A stretch of 64,000 bases of DNA from NCBI RefSeq assembly GCF_036231355.1, contig NZ_CP109496.1, forward strand, positions 4,898,001 to 4,962,000, read 5' to 3'. Position numbers and translations under genes: made by a program. Every line of letters begins with the position of its first letter. Position 1 is the stretch's first letter. The notes under the pieces are model-generated. The model was not told the origin of the DNA. It saw nothing but the letters and a program-made list of their open reading frames with translations, and ran no database searches. This document shows positions 16,788 to 24,475 of the stretch, in pieces. Origin of the DNA: Streptomyces sp. NBC_01431 (lineage in GTDB: Bacteria; Actinomycetota; Actinomycetes; Streptomycetales; Streptomycetaceae).

Positions 16788-17597
16788 TCAGAGCGAGGCG
16801 ATGACCCGGTCGGCGAGGATGTAGACGCTCTCCTCGCCGCACGAGAACGTCAGCGCGTAGGCGCCCGACACTCCGGAGCCGCCGAGCAGGACCGGCGCGT
16901 CGCCCGCGTCGAGGGCCTCGGCGAGGCGCTCCGCGGTCTCGCGGTGGCCCGGCGTCATGCAGAGCGTGGTGCCGTCGGTGAAGACGTACACGTCGAGCGT
17001 GCCGAGCGGCCCGGGGCGTACGTCCGCGAGTGCGGTACGGGCCTCGGCCAACTCCTCCAGGCGGGAGACGGTGGCCTCGTGGTCCGCGACGACCGGCGTC
17101 TGGACCGGCACGAAGTCGGGGTGCGAGGGGTGGCGGCGGCGGGCCGCGGCGAGCTCGGGAGAGTCCTCGGGGAACTCCTCCACCGTCTCAAGGGCCTCGG
17201 CCTCCAGGCCCGCGAAGTCCGCCTGGCGCGGCATGAAGAACGCGGCGTCCTCGCCGAGCCCCGCGAGTCCGCCGAGCATCGAGGAGGGGGCGTCGGCGGC
17301 GTCCCTGGCCTCCTGGGCGGCCCAGAAGGCCCGCGCCTCGGCCAGCTCCCGCTCCCGCTCCTCGGCGAGCGCCTCGGCCACGGCAGCGCGTATTTCGGCG
17401 GCCGGGGTCGCGCCCGAGCGGGACTGCGGTGGCACGGTGGCGGTGCGGTCGGTGCGGCGTTCGGCACGGGCGTCTGCCAGGTCTTCGCGCAGAGCCGCGA
17501 CCTGCTTGCGCAGCCCGTGGGCAGCGTGCAGGGCAGCGGCGCCCACGGCCGTGGCAGCGGCCGTGGTCAGCAGCAGGGCAAGAGGCATGGCGCTCAC
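16788..17597 (-). CDS. Membrane-anchored coiled-coil protein of unknown function
   Basis: The 269-aa product has one N-terminal hydrophobic helix (about 4-26, MPLALLLTTAAATAVGAAAL) followed by an Arg/Glu/Ala-rich coiled coil (about 27-100). A folded region follows, with TALADVRPGPLGTLDVYVFTDGTTLCMTPGHRETAE and GVSGAYALTFSCGEESVYILADRVIASL at the C-terminus. The helix may be an uncleaved anchor. GTG 17597 is favoured because GGGAG lies 7 nt upstream; ATG 17588 is the alternative. No family was recognised. Confidence 0.65.
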   Translation of the reverse strand: MSAMPLALLLTTAAATAVGAAALHAAHGLRKQVAALREDLADARAERRTDRTATVPPQSRSGATPAAEIRAAVAEALAEERERELAEARAFWAAQEARDAADAPSSMLGGLAGLGEDAAFFMPRQADFAGLEAEALETVEEFPEDSPELAAARRRHPSHPDFVPVQTPVVADHEATVSRLEELAEARTALADVRPGPLGTLDVYVFTDGTTLCMTPGHRETAERLAEALDAGDAPVLLGGSGVSGAYALTFSCGEESVYILADRVIASL

Positions 17598-17746
17598 TGA
17601 CTTACTCCCGGATTCAAACGATTCCCCGACTTCCTACCTCAGCTTGTCGTGGGTCCGCTCCCGCTGTCAGTGCATTACGTCACGAAATGGACAGGTCTTT
17701 TGGGCACGTGTACCCGGGCAAACAGTTCCTGACCTGCGGTATTCCC

Positions 17747-17779
17747 TCTCCCCCAGGAGATACGTCACATCCTGGGGGA
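17747..17779 (-). terminator. Inverted repeat after the thiolase gene
   Basis: CTCCCCCAGGA (17747-17757) and TCCTGGGGGAG (17769-17779) form a perfect 11-bp stem with an 11-nt loop, about 108 nt past the minus-strand thiolase stop. There is no T-run, so it is a probable rather than certain terminator. Confidence 0.55.
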
Positions 17780-17886
17780 GATTCGGTCACGGTTAGGACG
17801 CGGCACGGTTGGCTGTGCGTTGCCTGTGGGACGCATGCGCGCTGGTCAGCGGGGCCGCGCGCGTTCAACCCTTGGTGACGGACGCG

Positions 17887-19107
17887 TCAGCTGAGGCGCT
17901 CGATGACCATGGCCATGCCCTGGCCGCCGCCCACGCACATCGTCTCCAGACCGAACTGCTTGTCGTGGAACTGGAGGCTGTTGATGAGCGTGCCGGTGAT
18001 CCGGGCGCCCGTCATGCCGAAGGGGTGGCCCACCGCGATGGCGCCGCCGTTGACGTTCAGCTTGTCCAGCGGGATGCCGAGGTCCTGATAGGACGGGATG
18101 ACCTGGGCGGCGAAGGCCTCGTTGATCTCGAACAGGTCGATGTCGTCGACCGTGAGCCCGGCGCGCTTGAGGGCCTGGCGGGACGCCTCGACCGGGCCGA
18201 GCCCCATGATCTCGGGCGACAGACCCGTGACGCCGGTGGAGACGATCCGGGCCAGCGGGGTCAGACCGAGCTCGCGGGCCTTGGTGTCGCTCATGATCAC
18301 CAGGGCGGCGGCACCGTCGTTCAGCGGGCAGCAGTTGGCGGCGGTGACGAGTCCGTCCGGACGGAAGACCGGCTTGAGGCCCTGGACGCCCTCGACGGTG
18401 ACGCCCGCGCGCGGCCCGTCGTCCTTACTGACGACGGTCCCGTCCGGGGTGGTGACCGGGGTGATCTCCCGCTCCCAGAAGCCGTTCTTGATGGCTTCCT
18501 CGGCGAGGTTCTGCGACCGCACGCCGAACTCGTCCATCTCCTGGCGCGAGATGCCCTTGAGGCGGGCCAGGTTCTCGGCGGTCTGGCCCATCGCGATGTA
18601 CGCGTCCGGGATCAGGCCGTCTTCGCGCGGGTCGTGCCAGCTCGCGCCCTCGGACTGCGCGACGGCGGCGGTGCGCGCCTCGGCGTCCGCGAAGAGCGGG
18701 TTGTGGGTGTCCGGCAGACCGTCGGAGGAGCCCTTGACGGACCGGGACACCATCTCGACGCCGGCGGAGATGAACACGTCGCCCTCGCCCGCCTTGATGG
18801 CGTGCAGGGCCATGCGGGAGGTCTGGAGCGAGGAGGAGCAGTACCGGGTGATCGTGCAGCCGGGGAGGTGGTCCATGCCCATCTGCACGGCCACGATCCG
18901 GCCCAGGTTGTGGCCCTGCTCGCCGCCGGGCAGGCCACAGCCGAGCATGAGGTCGTCGATGTCGCGGGGGTCGAGACCGGGCACCTTGGCGAGGGCGGCC
19001 TCGATGATCGTGGCGGTCAGATCGTCCGGGCGCAGGTCCTTGAGGGAGCCCTTGAAGGCGCGGCCGATGGGGGAACGGGCGGCAGAGACGATCACGGCTT
19101 CGGGCAT
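17887..19107 (-). CDS. Acetyl-CoA C-acyltransferase (thiolase)
   Basis: The 406-aa product is a degradative-type thiolase that cleaves or forms 3-ketoacyl-CoA in fatty-acid metabolism. The active-site Cys lies in TITRYCSSSLQTSRMALHAI near residue 92. The second site is NVNGGAIAVGHPFGMTGAR, and the third, with the general-base Cys, is METMCVGGGQG-like (LETMCVGGGQGMAMV). NCCPLNDGAAALV and FEINEAFAAQ are also conserved. Start ATG 19107 follows GGAG by 5 nt (CTGGAGCCGTG-ATG). It is not in an operon with other beta-oxidation genes here. Confidence 0.93.
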   Translation of the reverse strand: MPEAVIVSAARSPIGRAFKGSLKDLRPDDLTATIIEAALAKVPGLDPRDIDDLMLGCGLPGGEQGHNLGRIVAVQMGMDHLPGCTITRYCSSSLQTSRMALHAIKAGEGDVFISAGVEMVSRSVKGSSDGLPDTHNPLFADAEARTAAVAQSEGASWHDPREDGLIPDAYIAMGQTAENLARLKGISRQEMDEFGVRSQNLAEEAIKNGFWEREITPVTTPDGTVVSKDDGPRAGVTVEGVQGLKPVFRPDGLVTAANCCPLNDGAAALVIMSDTKARELGLTPLARIVSTGVTGLSPEIMGLGPVEASRQALKRAGLTVDDIDLFEINEAFAAQVIPSYQDLGIPLDKLNVNGGAIAVGHPFGMTGARITGTLINSLQFHDKQFGLETMCVGGGQGMAMVIERLS

Positions 19108-19219
19108 CACGGCTCCAGGGGGCTGAGAAGTGCAGGGCTCTTGGGAAGTTACCCGTACGTAGTGGATTGGTCATCCGGGGTGCCGTGTGATGCGGGACTC
19201 TTTTCTAAGCGGTTGCTCA

Positions 19220-19242
19220 GGGCGGGTTGGGCGAACCCGCCC
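19220..19242 (-). terminator. Terminator after the SGNH hydrolase gene
   Basis: GGGCGGGTT (19220-19228) pairs with AACCCGCCC (19234-19242) around a 5-nt loop, just downstream of the minus-strand stop at 19253. Confidence 0.65.
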
Positions 19243-19252
19243 AGGGGCGCCG

Positions 19253-20266
19253 CTAAGGGCCCGACGGCGTGCCGTGCGGGGTCGGTTCCGACGGGGCGGG
19301 CAGGCGCCGGCGCCTGCGGTGCTTGAGGAGGGCCCATGGCGCGCGGGCCGCGGTGACCTCCGTGCCCGCCTGGGCCGCCGCCGCGGACGCCGCCTTCGCC
19401 ACCGGCAGGATGTCCTCGTCCCGCGAGGCGTCGGGGTGGTCGGACTCCGGCCACAGGCCGAGCGAGGCGCACAGCGTGGGCAGCACGGCCATCGCCGCGG
19501 TCGCGTACCCCTCGGCCGACGGGTGGTAGTTGTCGGGCCCGAACAGCTCCCGCGGGTTCGCCTCGAACTCCGGGCCGAGCAGATGGCCGAGCGACACGGT
19601 GCGGCCCCCCTGCTCCACCACCACGATCGTCTGCGCCGCCGCGAGCTGCCGCGAGACCCGCCGGGCCAGCCAGCGCAGCGGCTGGTAGACGGGCTCGATG
19701 GTGCCGAGGTCGGGGCAGGTCCCGACGACCACTTCGGCCCCGGCGGTGCGCAGCCGGCGCACTGCCGTGGACAGGTAGCGCACGGAAGCCGTCGCCGCCA
19801 TCCGCGAGGTGACGTCGTTCGCGCCGATCATGATCACGCAGACGTCGGGGAGGCGGTCCGGGTCGTCGAGCAGGAGCGAGACCTGGCGCTCCAGGTCGTC
19901 CGAGCGGGCGCCGGGCTGTGCCACGTTCCGCAGCGTGACCATGCGTTCGGCGACCGCCGCGAGCCCCGCGGCCAGCAGTGCGGCCGGGGTCTGCCCCGCT
20001 CGGCGGACCCCCTGGCCGGCCGCCGTGGAGTCGCCCAGCATGCCGAACCTGATCGGCGGCGTACCGTCGGCGAAGGCGGTTCCGTACAGCCCGTCGGAGC
20101 TGGGGGCCTGCGGGGATCCGCTGCCCACCGAGCGTTTCGCGAGCGCCAGCTCGGCCAGGACGACGCCGACCGCGGCCCCGGCCAGCAGTCCGATGCCGCC
20201 GCCGCCGAACGCCGCGCCCGTCGCGATCCGCCGCGCCACCCTGGCTCTCGACAGAGTCCCGGCCAC
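19253..20266 (-). CDS. SGNH/GDSL-family esterase, membrane anchored or secreted
   Basis: The 337-aa product has an N-terminal hydrophobic stretch (about 20-42, GAAFGGGGIGLLAGAAVGVVL) behind a basic head, so it is exported or tail-in membrane bound. The SGNH blocks are clear: block I FGMLGDSTAAGQG (Ser nucleophile), block II near RNVAQPGARSDDL, block III IMIGANDVTS, and block V GPDNYHPSAEGYATA (Asp and His). The C-terminal 60 residues are Ala- then Arg-rich. GTG 20266 follows AGGAGG by 5 nt, whereas GTG 20272 abuts the ribosome site. Substrate unknown; lipids or acylated polysaccharides are possible. Confidence 0.88.
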   Translation of the reverse strand: MAGTLSRARVARRIATGAAFGGGGIGLLAGAAVGVVLAELALAKRSVGSGSPQAPSSDGLYGTAFADGTPPIRFGMLGDSTAAGQGVRRAGQTPAALLAAGLAAVAERMVTLRNVAQPGARSDDLERQVSLLLDDPDRLPDVCVIMIGANDVTSRMAATASVRYLSTAVRRLRTAGAEVVVGTCPDLGTIEPVYQPLRWLARRVSRQLAAAQTIVVVEQGGRTVSLGHLLGPEFEANPRELFGPDNYHPSAEGYATAAMAVLPTLCASLGLWPESDHPDASRDEDILPVAKAASAAAAQAGTEVTAARAPWALLKHRRRRRLPAPSEPTPHGTPSGP

Positions 20267-20402
20267 TGCCACCTCCTAGCGTCGCAGTCGTACACCACCT
20301 AACTGCCCGGTAGCGGGTGTCGCTCAATCCAGCGCCGAGGTGAACACCCCCGTCGCACTCCGCATACGCTGGCAGCACCTAATCGGAGACCCGGAGACAA
20401 CG

Positions 20403-21791
20403 GTGCGATTCCACGACTCGATGATCAGCCTCGTAGGCAACACCCCGCTGGTGAGGCTCAACAGTGTGACCCAGGGCATCCAGGCGACGGTCCTGGCCAA
20501 GGTCGAGTACTTCAACCCGGGCGGCTCGGTGAAGGACCGGATCGCCGTCCGCATGATCGAGGCGGCCGAGCAGTCCGGCGCGCTCAAGCCCGGCGGCACG
20601 ATCGTCGAGCCCACCAGTGGCAACACGGGTGTGGGCCTGGCCATCGTGGCCCAGCAGAAGGGCTACAAGTGCATCTTCGTCTGCCCTGACAAGGTCTCCA
20701 CGGACAAGATCAACGTGCTGCGGGCGTACGGCGCCGAGGTCGTGGTCTGCCCGACGGCGGTCGACCCGGAGCACCCGGACTCGTACTACAACGTCTCGGA
20801 CCGGCTGGTTCGCGAGACGCCCGGGGCCTGGAAGCCGGACCAGTACAGCAACCCGAACAACCCCCGTTCGCACTACGAGACCACCGGTCCCGAGCTGTGG
20901 GAGCAGACGGAGGGGAAGATCACCCACTTCGTCGCGGGCGTCGGCACCGGCGGCACCATCTCCGGCACCGGCCGCTACCTCAAGGAGGCGAGCGACGGCA
21001 AGGTGAAGATCGTCGGCGCCGACCCGGAGGGCTCCGTCTACAGCGGCGGCTCCGGCCGCCCGTACCTGGTGGAGGGCGTCGGCGAGGACTTCTGGCCGAC
21101 CGCCTACGACCAGAGCGTCACGGACGAGATCGTCGCGGTGTCCGACAAGGACTCCTTCCAGATGACCCGGCGCCTCGCCAAGGAGGAGGGCCTGCTCGTC
21201 GGCGGCTCCTGCGGCATGGCCGTGGTGGCCGCGCTGAAGGTCGCCGAGGGCCTCGGCCCCGACGACGTGGTGGTCGTGCTCCTGCCGGACTCCGGCCGTG
21301 GCTACCTCTCGAAGATCTTCAACGACGAGTGGATGGCGGACTACGGCTTCCTGGAGGAGGCGGGCCCCTCGGCGCGCGTCTCCGACGTGCTCGGCTTCAA
21401 GGAGGCCGGCCACCTGCCCTCGCTCGTGCACATGCACCCCGAGGAGACGGTCGGCGAGGCCATCGAGGTGCTGCGCGAGTACGGCGTCTCGCAGATGCCG
21501 ATCGTGAAGCCGGGCGCGGGGCACCCCGATGTGATGGCCGCCGAGGTCATCGGCTCGGTGGTCGAACGCGAGCTGCTCGACGCCCTGTTCACCCAGCGTG
21601 CCTCGCTCGGTGACGCGCTGGAGAAGCACATGAGCGCGCCGCTGCCGCAGGTCGGCTCGGGCGAGCCGGTCGCCGACCTGATGTCCGTGCTCGGCAAGGC
21701 GGACGCGGCGATCGTGCTCGTCGAGGGCAAGCCGACCGGTGTGGTCAGCCGCCAGGACCTGCTGGCTTTCCTGGCCCGCACCGCGCAGTAA
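20403..21791 (+). CDS. Cystathionine beta-synthase
   Basis: The 462-aa enzyme condenses serine and homocysteine to cystathionine in reverse transsulfuration. The PLP-dependent domain (1-320) has the Schiff-base Lys in NPGGSVKDRIAVRM, the substrate loop TSGNTGVGLA and the phosphate loop VGTGGTISGTGRYL. A pair of regulatory CBS domains covers about 338-462 (HMHPEETVGEAIEVLREYGVSQMPIV and LMSVLGKADAAIVLV). GTG 20403 is chosen because the protein then starts RFHDSMISLVGNTPLVRL as in homologues, with GGAG about 10 nt upstream. The divergent upstream gene is an SGNH hydrolase; no cystathionine gamma-lyase gene is adjacent. Confidence 0.94.
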   Translation: MRFHDSMISLVGNTPLVRLNSVTQGIQATVLAKVEYFNPGGSVKDRIAVRMIEAAEQSGALKPGGTIVEPTSGNTGVGLAIVAQQKGYKCIFVCPDKVSTDKINVLRAYGAEVVVCPTAVDPEHPDSYYNVSDRLVRETPGAWKPDQYSNPNNPRSHYETTGPELWEQTEGKITHFVAGVGTGGTISGTGRYLKEASDGKVKIVGADPEGSVYSGGSGRPYLVEGVGEDFWPTAYDQSVTDEIVAVSDKDSFQMTRRLAKEEGLLVGGSCGMAVVAALKVAEGLGPDDVVVVLLPDSGRGYLSKIFNDEWMADYGFLEEAGPSARVSDVLGFKEAGHLPSLVHMHPEETVGEAIEVLREYGVSQMPIVKPGAGHPDVMAAEVIGSVVERELLDALFTQRASLGDALEKHMSAPLPQVGSGEPVADLMSVLGKADAAIVLVEGKPTGVVSRQDLLAFLARTAQ

Positions 21792-22140
21792 CTCCCGCGC
21801 GGGTGGCCCGAGTCGGCGAAGTCGTGGAACTGGTACGAGCGCGACATGTGCGCGCAGCACCCGCTTAACACGGCGCGGGCACAGTGGTGGATGTCGGCAG
21901 GGGGACCCGGGCAGGTGAACCCGGCCGACACCACCAGCGGCGTCAAGGAACTTCCGGAGCGGCTCCCGGACTTCCCCGGACGCCCAGGACGCGGAGACCG
22001 GAACTGACCCGGACCGTGTCCCTCGCGGGGACCGCCGTCGTCCCGCCCCCCGGGCAACCGGGGGTGTGGCGGTCCCCGCGATCACTTCTTCCGCCGCCGC
22101 CCGCCGCCCACCGCTCGTCGGCGGCGCCCGGCGCTGCGGC
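21792..22140. other. Noncoding region after cystathionine beta-synthase (349 bases)
   Basis: Apart from the hairpin at 22025-22079 I see no supported feature. A 53-codon frame (21847-22008) opens with ATG and includes VNPADTTSGVKELPERLP, but it lacks a ribosome site and a recognisable domain, so I did not call it. Confidence 0.5.
22025..22079. terminator. Bidirectional terminator
   Basis: GGGGACCGCC (22027-22036) pairs with GGCGGTCCCC (22068-22077), and a second stem CCCCCCGG/CCGGGGG nests inside. It lies between the convergent cystathionine beta-synthase and small membrane-protein genes. Confidence 0.7.
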
Positions 22141-22587
22141 TCAGTCGTCCCGGTTCGTGCGGCGCAGGCGGCCCAGCCACGGCCAGGCGTGCGCGGCGTG
22201 CACGGCGTTGACGCCGACGATGCCGAGCCAGGTGACCACGAGGCCGCTGAGGCCCGCGTTGACCGCGCCGATCGCGGAGAGCGGCGTCGCGAGGATCAGC
22301 GAGACCATGGCGAAGCCGAAGCGCTCGCCGAAACTGTTCTCCGAGTCGCTCCGGGACGGGCGGCCGCCACGCGCCACCACCATCTGCTGCTCGGCGAGCT
22401 GCCGCCTGATGCGCCGGTCCACCGAGCCGTCGACCCGCTGCTCGACCTTCTCCAGGAAGGAGTCGACCAGCGCGGACTCGTACTCGGGCCCGAGCTCGCG
22501 GCGGGCCTGGAGGGTGGCGTCGAGTTCCTTCTTGAGCTCAGCGTCGCCCAGCGGGCTGGACCTGAGCTCCGTGTCACGGGCGTCCAT
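22141..22587 (-). CDS. Small membrane protein with two C-terminal helices
   Basis: The 148-aa product has a charged N-terminal half that looks like an alpha-helical cytoplasmic region (ELKKELDATLQARRELGPEYESALVDSFLEKVEQRVD). Two hydrophobic helices follow at about 93-110 (FAMVSLILATPLSAIGAV) and 113-130 (GLSGLVVTWLGIVGVNAV). No family name can be given. ATG 22587 has no ribosome site, but on the sense strand TACCGT lies 7 nt before it, as expected of a leaderless transcript. Six further residues would be added by GTG 22596. Confidence 0.65.
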   Translation of the reverse strand: MDARDTELRSSPLGDAELKKELDATLQARRELGPEYESALVDSFLEKVEQRVDGSVDRRIRRQLAEQQMVVARGGRPSRSDSENSFGERFGFAMVSLILATPLSAIGAVNAGLSGLVVTWLGIVGVNAVHAAHAWPWLGRLRRTNRDD

Positions 22588-22932
22588 GGAGTTCACGGTA
22601 CGGAGCCGGGAGCGCGTCCGCAGTGGTGCTATCCCCCGTATTCCTCCCTGGTGCCGGCACGAGCAAGAGCGCCGGTGCGGGGCGGTGCAGGGTTGCTCGG
22701 CTGTATATCGTCATGCAGAGTTCTGGGTGACTGAATAGCTTGTCCATGGCTCGTACGCGGGTCTGTGGTCCGGTGTCCGGGAAGGGTGGTTTTCGCGCGT
22801 GTTGTCGTCCCACCCCCTGGACGCCTCGGGGGATTCACCGTCCGGCCCGGCCGCGGTCGGTCACTCTGTACCTTCCCGGGCGGCCGCACTGCTCGACCAG
22901 TTCACGGACCTGTACGTATGAAGGGGGACGGC
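22588..22932. other. Divergent intergenic region before the RpiR gene (345 bases)
   Basis: This stretch separates the minus-strand membrane-protein gene from the plus-strand regulator. It contains the 16-bp motif at 22723-22738 shared with hutU and an AT-rich patch CTGTATATCG at 22701-22710. No gene is supported in it. Confidence 0.6.
22723..22738 (-). promoter_or_regulatory. Motif shared with the hutU promoter (candidate RpiR operator)
   Basis: Read on the minus strand the sequence is CTATTCAGTCACCCAG, identical in 15 of 16 bases to CTATTCAGTAACCCAG at 25932-25947 upstream of hutU. It lies about 195 nt before the RpiR-family gene and 136 nt before the divergent membrane-protein gene. Repeated use at two promoters in the same 3-kb neighbourhood points to a local regulator. 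Confidence 0.6.
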
Positions 22933-23772
22933 ATGAGCGACAGCCCTGCCGCACGGCTCCAACTGCTCTTCGAGGGACGCCGGTTGACCCCGACCCAGCG
23001 GCGGATCGCGCACTGCATGGTGCGCCGCGCGGCCGACGTGCCGTTCCTGTCCAGTGTCGAGCTCGCCGAACTCGCCGGAGTCAGCCAGCCGTCGGTGACC
23101 CGGTTCGCGGTCGCCCTCGGCTTCGACGGCTACCCGGCGCTCCGCCGCCACCTGCGCGAAGTGGCTCCGGTCGCCACCGGCGAACCCGCGCAGAGCACGT
23201 ACAACGAGTACCAGCAGGCGGTGCGGGCCGAGATCGAGAACCTCCAGCACCTGGCCGGGCTGCTCGCCGATCCGCGCCCGGTCGAGCAGGCGGGGCGGCT
23301 GCTCGCCGCGTCCCGGCCGCTGCCCGTGCTCGGTCTGCGCGCGGCCTCCTCGCAGGCCCGCGGCTTCGCCTACTTCGCGGCCAAGGTCCACCCCGATGTG
23401 CGCCTGCTCGACGAGGGCGGCACGATGCTGGCCGACCGGATCGACGCGGCGCTGCGGGCCGGGGCCTCGGCGCTGCTGTGCTTCGCGCTGCCGCGGCACC
23501 CCCGGGAGGTCGTCGAGGCGCTCGGGTACGCGCAGTCCGCCGGGCTCACCGTGGTCACGGTCGCGGACTCGGCGTTCGCGCCGGTTGCCAAGTACAGCGA
23601 CCTCCTGATCCCGGCGGCCGTGGGGACCGGGCTCGCCTTCGACACGGCGTGCGCGCCGATGCTGCTCGGCCGGGTCCTCCTGGAGGCCATGTGCGACGAC
23701 CTGCCGGACGCGCAGGCACGCCTGGAGGAGTTCGACGCGAAGGCCGCCGCGCGCGGCCTGTTCGTGGAGTAG
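22933..23772 (+). CDS. MurR/RpiR-family transcriptional regulator
   Basis: The 279-aa product has the N-terminal HTH_6 domain (about 5-80: FEGRRLTPTQRRIAHCMV and LAELAGVSQPSVTRFAVALGFDGYP). A C-terminal SIS domain, which binds phosphosugars or other small ligands, covers about 120-260 (PLPVLGLRAASSQARGFAYF, GASALLCFALPRHPREV, TVVTVADSAFAPVAKYSD). ATG 22933 is preceded by AAGGGGG. The gene lies 3 kb from hutU and shares a 16-bp upstream motif with it, so histidine or urocanate utilisation is the most likely regulon. This is inference; the effector cannot be read from the sequence. Confidence 0.88.
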   Translation: MSDSPAARLQLLFEGRRLTPTQRRIAHCMVRRAADVPFLSSVELAELAGVSQPSVTRFAVALGFDGYPALRRHLREVAPVATGEPAQSTYNEYQQAVRAEIENLQHLAGLLADPRPVEQAGRLLAASRPLPVLGLRAASSQARGFAYFAAKVHPDVRLLDEGGTMLADRIDAALRAGASALLCFALPRHPREVVEALGYAQSAGLTVVTVADSAFAPVAKYSDLLIPAAVGTGLAFDTACAPMLLGRVLLEAMCDDLPDAQARLEEFDAKAAARGLFVE

Positions 23773-23833
23773 CCCTCATACGGCTCGGGTGCCGCTCTGC
23801 GGATTAGCCCTCATGCGGCTCGGGTGCCGCTCT
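23771..23833. repeat. Tandem direct repeat at the end of the RpiR gene
   Basis: A 28-base unit (AGCCCTCATRCGGCTCGGGT plus GCCGCTCT, one mismatch) occurs at 23771-23798 and again at 23806-23833, a 35-base period. The first copy begins within the stop codon of the regulator gene. Each copy contains a small CGGC...GCCG hairpin, so it may act as a weak terminator or be a simple duplication. Confidence 0.75.
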
Positions 23834-23897
23834 CACCGTGCGTTCAGATTTTCCCGTTAGCCTCCGCGCCAGGATTTCGACGGCACGGAGGTGGAGC

Positions 23898-24464
23898 GTG
23901 GGTCGCGGAGCGCAGGCGCTGGCGCGGGTGGCGGTGATCGTGCGGGCCGGGGCGGCTCCGCTGTGGTGGCTGGGCCTGCTGGCCGCAGGTGTCGGGGCGG
24001 CGCTGCCGCTGAGTCTCACCGGACGCAGGATCGGGCTGCTCGCGGGCGCGGCGCTGTTCGTCGTCGCGGCCGCCGTGGTGTTCCTGGCCCGGCGCCGCCG
24101 CTACACGCACTTCGCCGGGGCCGCCTCCCGCGCCGCCAAGGCGGACTTCCTCCAGGCCCGCTCCGTGACCGTACGCACCTGGCGCCGGGCTTGGCGCTGG
24201 TGGCTGCTGCTCGCCTTCCTCGCGGCGCTGGGCTCCGGCTTCGCGCTGCCCGGCGCGGCCGGCCTGCTGATGGCGGGCGCCGGGGCGGGGCTGTGGCTGA
24301 AGGCCGCCTGGCTCGGCCGCCTGGAACGCTCCGCCGACGCACTGCTGTGGATCCGCACGGACTGGGTGCCCAAGGGGCAGCCGGTCGGCAAGCTGGTACG
24401 GGGCTTTCGGACGACCGGGCTCGGCGCGGGCGACGCCGAGCCCGGCGGGGCCCGGCGCCACTGA
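23898..24464 (+). CDS. Hypothetical integral membrane protein
   Basis: The 188-aa product has four likely membrane helices (about 19-35 WWLGLLAAGVGAALPL, 42-60 IGLLAGAALFVVAAAVVFL, 104-122 WWLLLAFLAALGSGFALP and 124-140 AGLLMAGAGAGLWLKAAWL) and a basic Gly-rich C-terminus. I recognise no family. GTG 23898 follows a purine-rich GGAGGTGGAG and is preferred over the longer frame. It converges with the decarboxylase gene 12 bases away. Confidence 0.55.
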   Translation: MGRGAQALARVAVIVRAGAAPLWWLGLLAAGVGAALPLSLTGRRIGLLAGAALFVVAAAVVFLARRRRYTHFAGAASRAAKADFLQARSVTVRTWRRAWRWWLLLAFLAALGSGFALPGAAGLLMAGAGAGLWLKAAWLGRLERSADALLWIRTDWVPKGQPVGKLVRGFRTTGLGAGDAEPGGARRH

Positions 24465-24475
24465 CCCCCCGGGCC

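Noticed and set aside
21847..22008. 53-codon frame after cystathionine beta-synthase
   Set aside because: No ribosome site, no recognisable domain and weak codon bias; left as noncoding.
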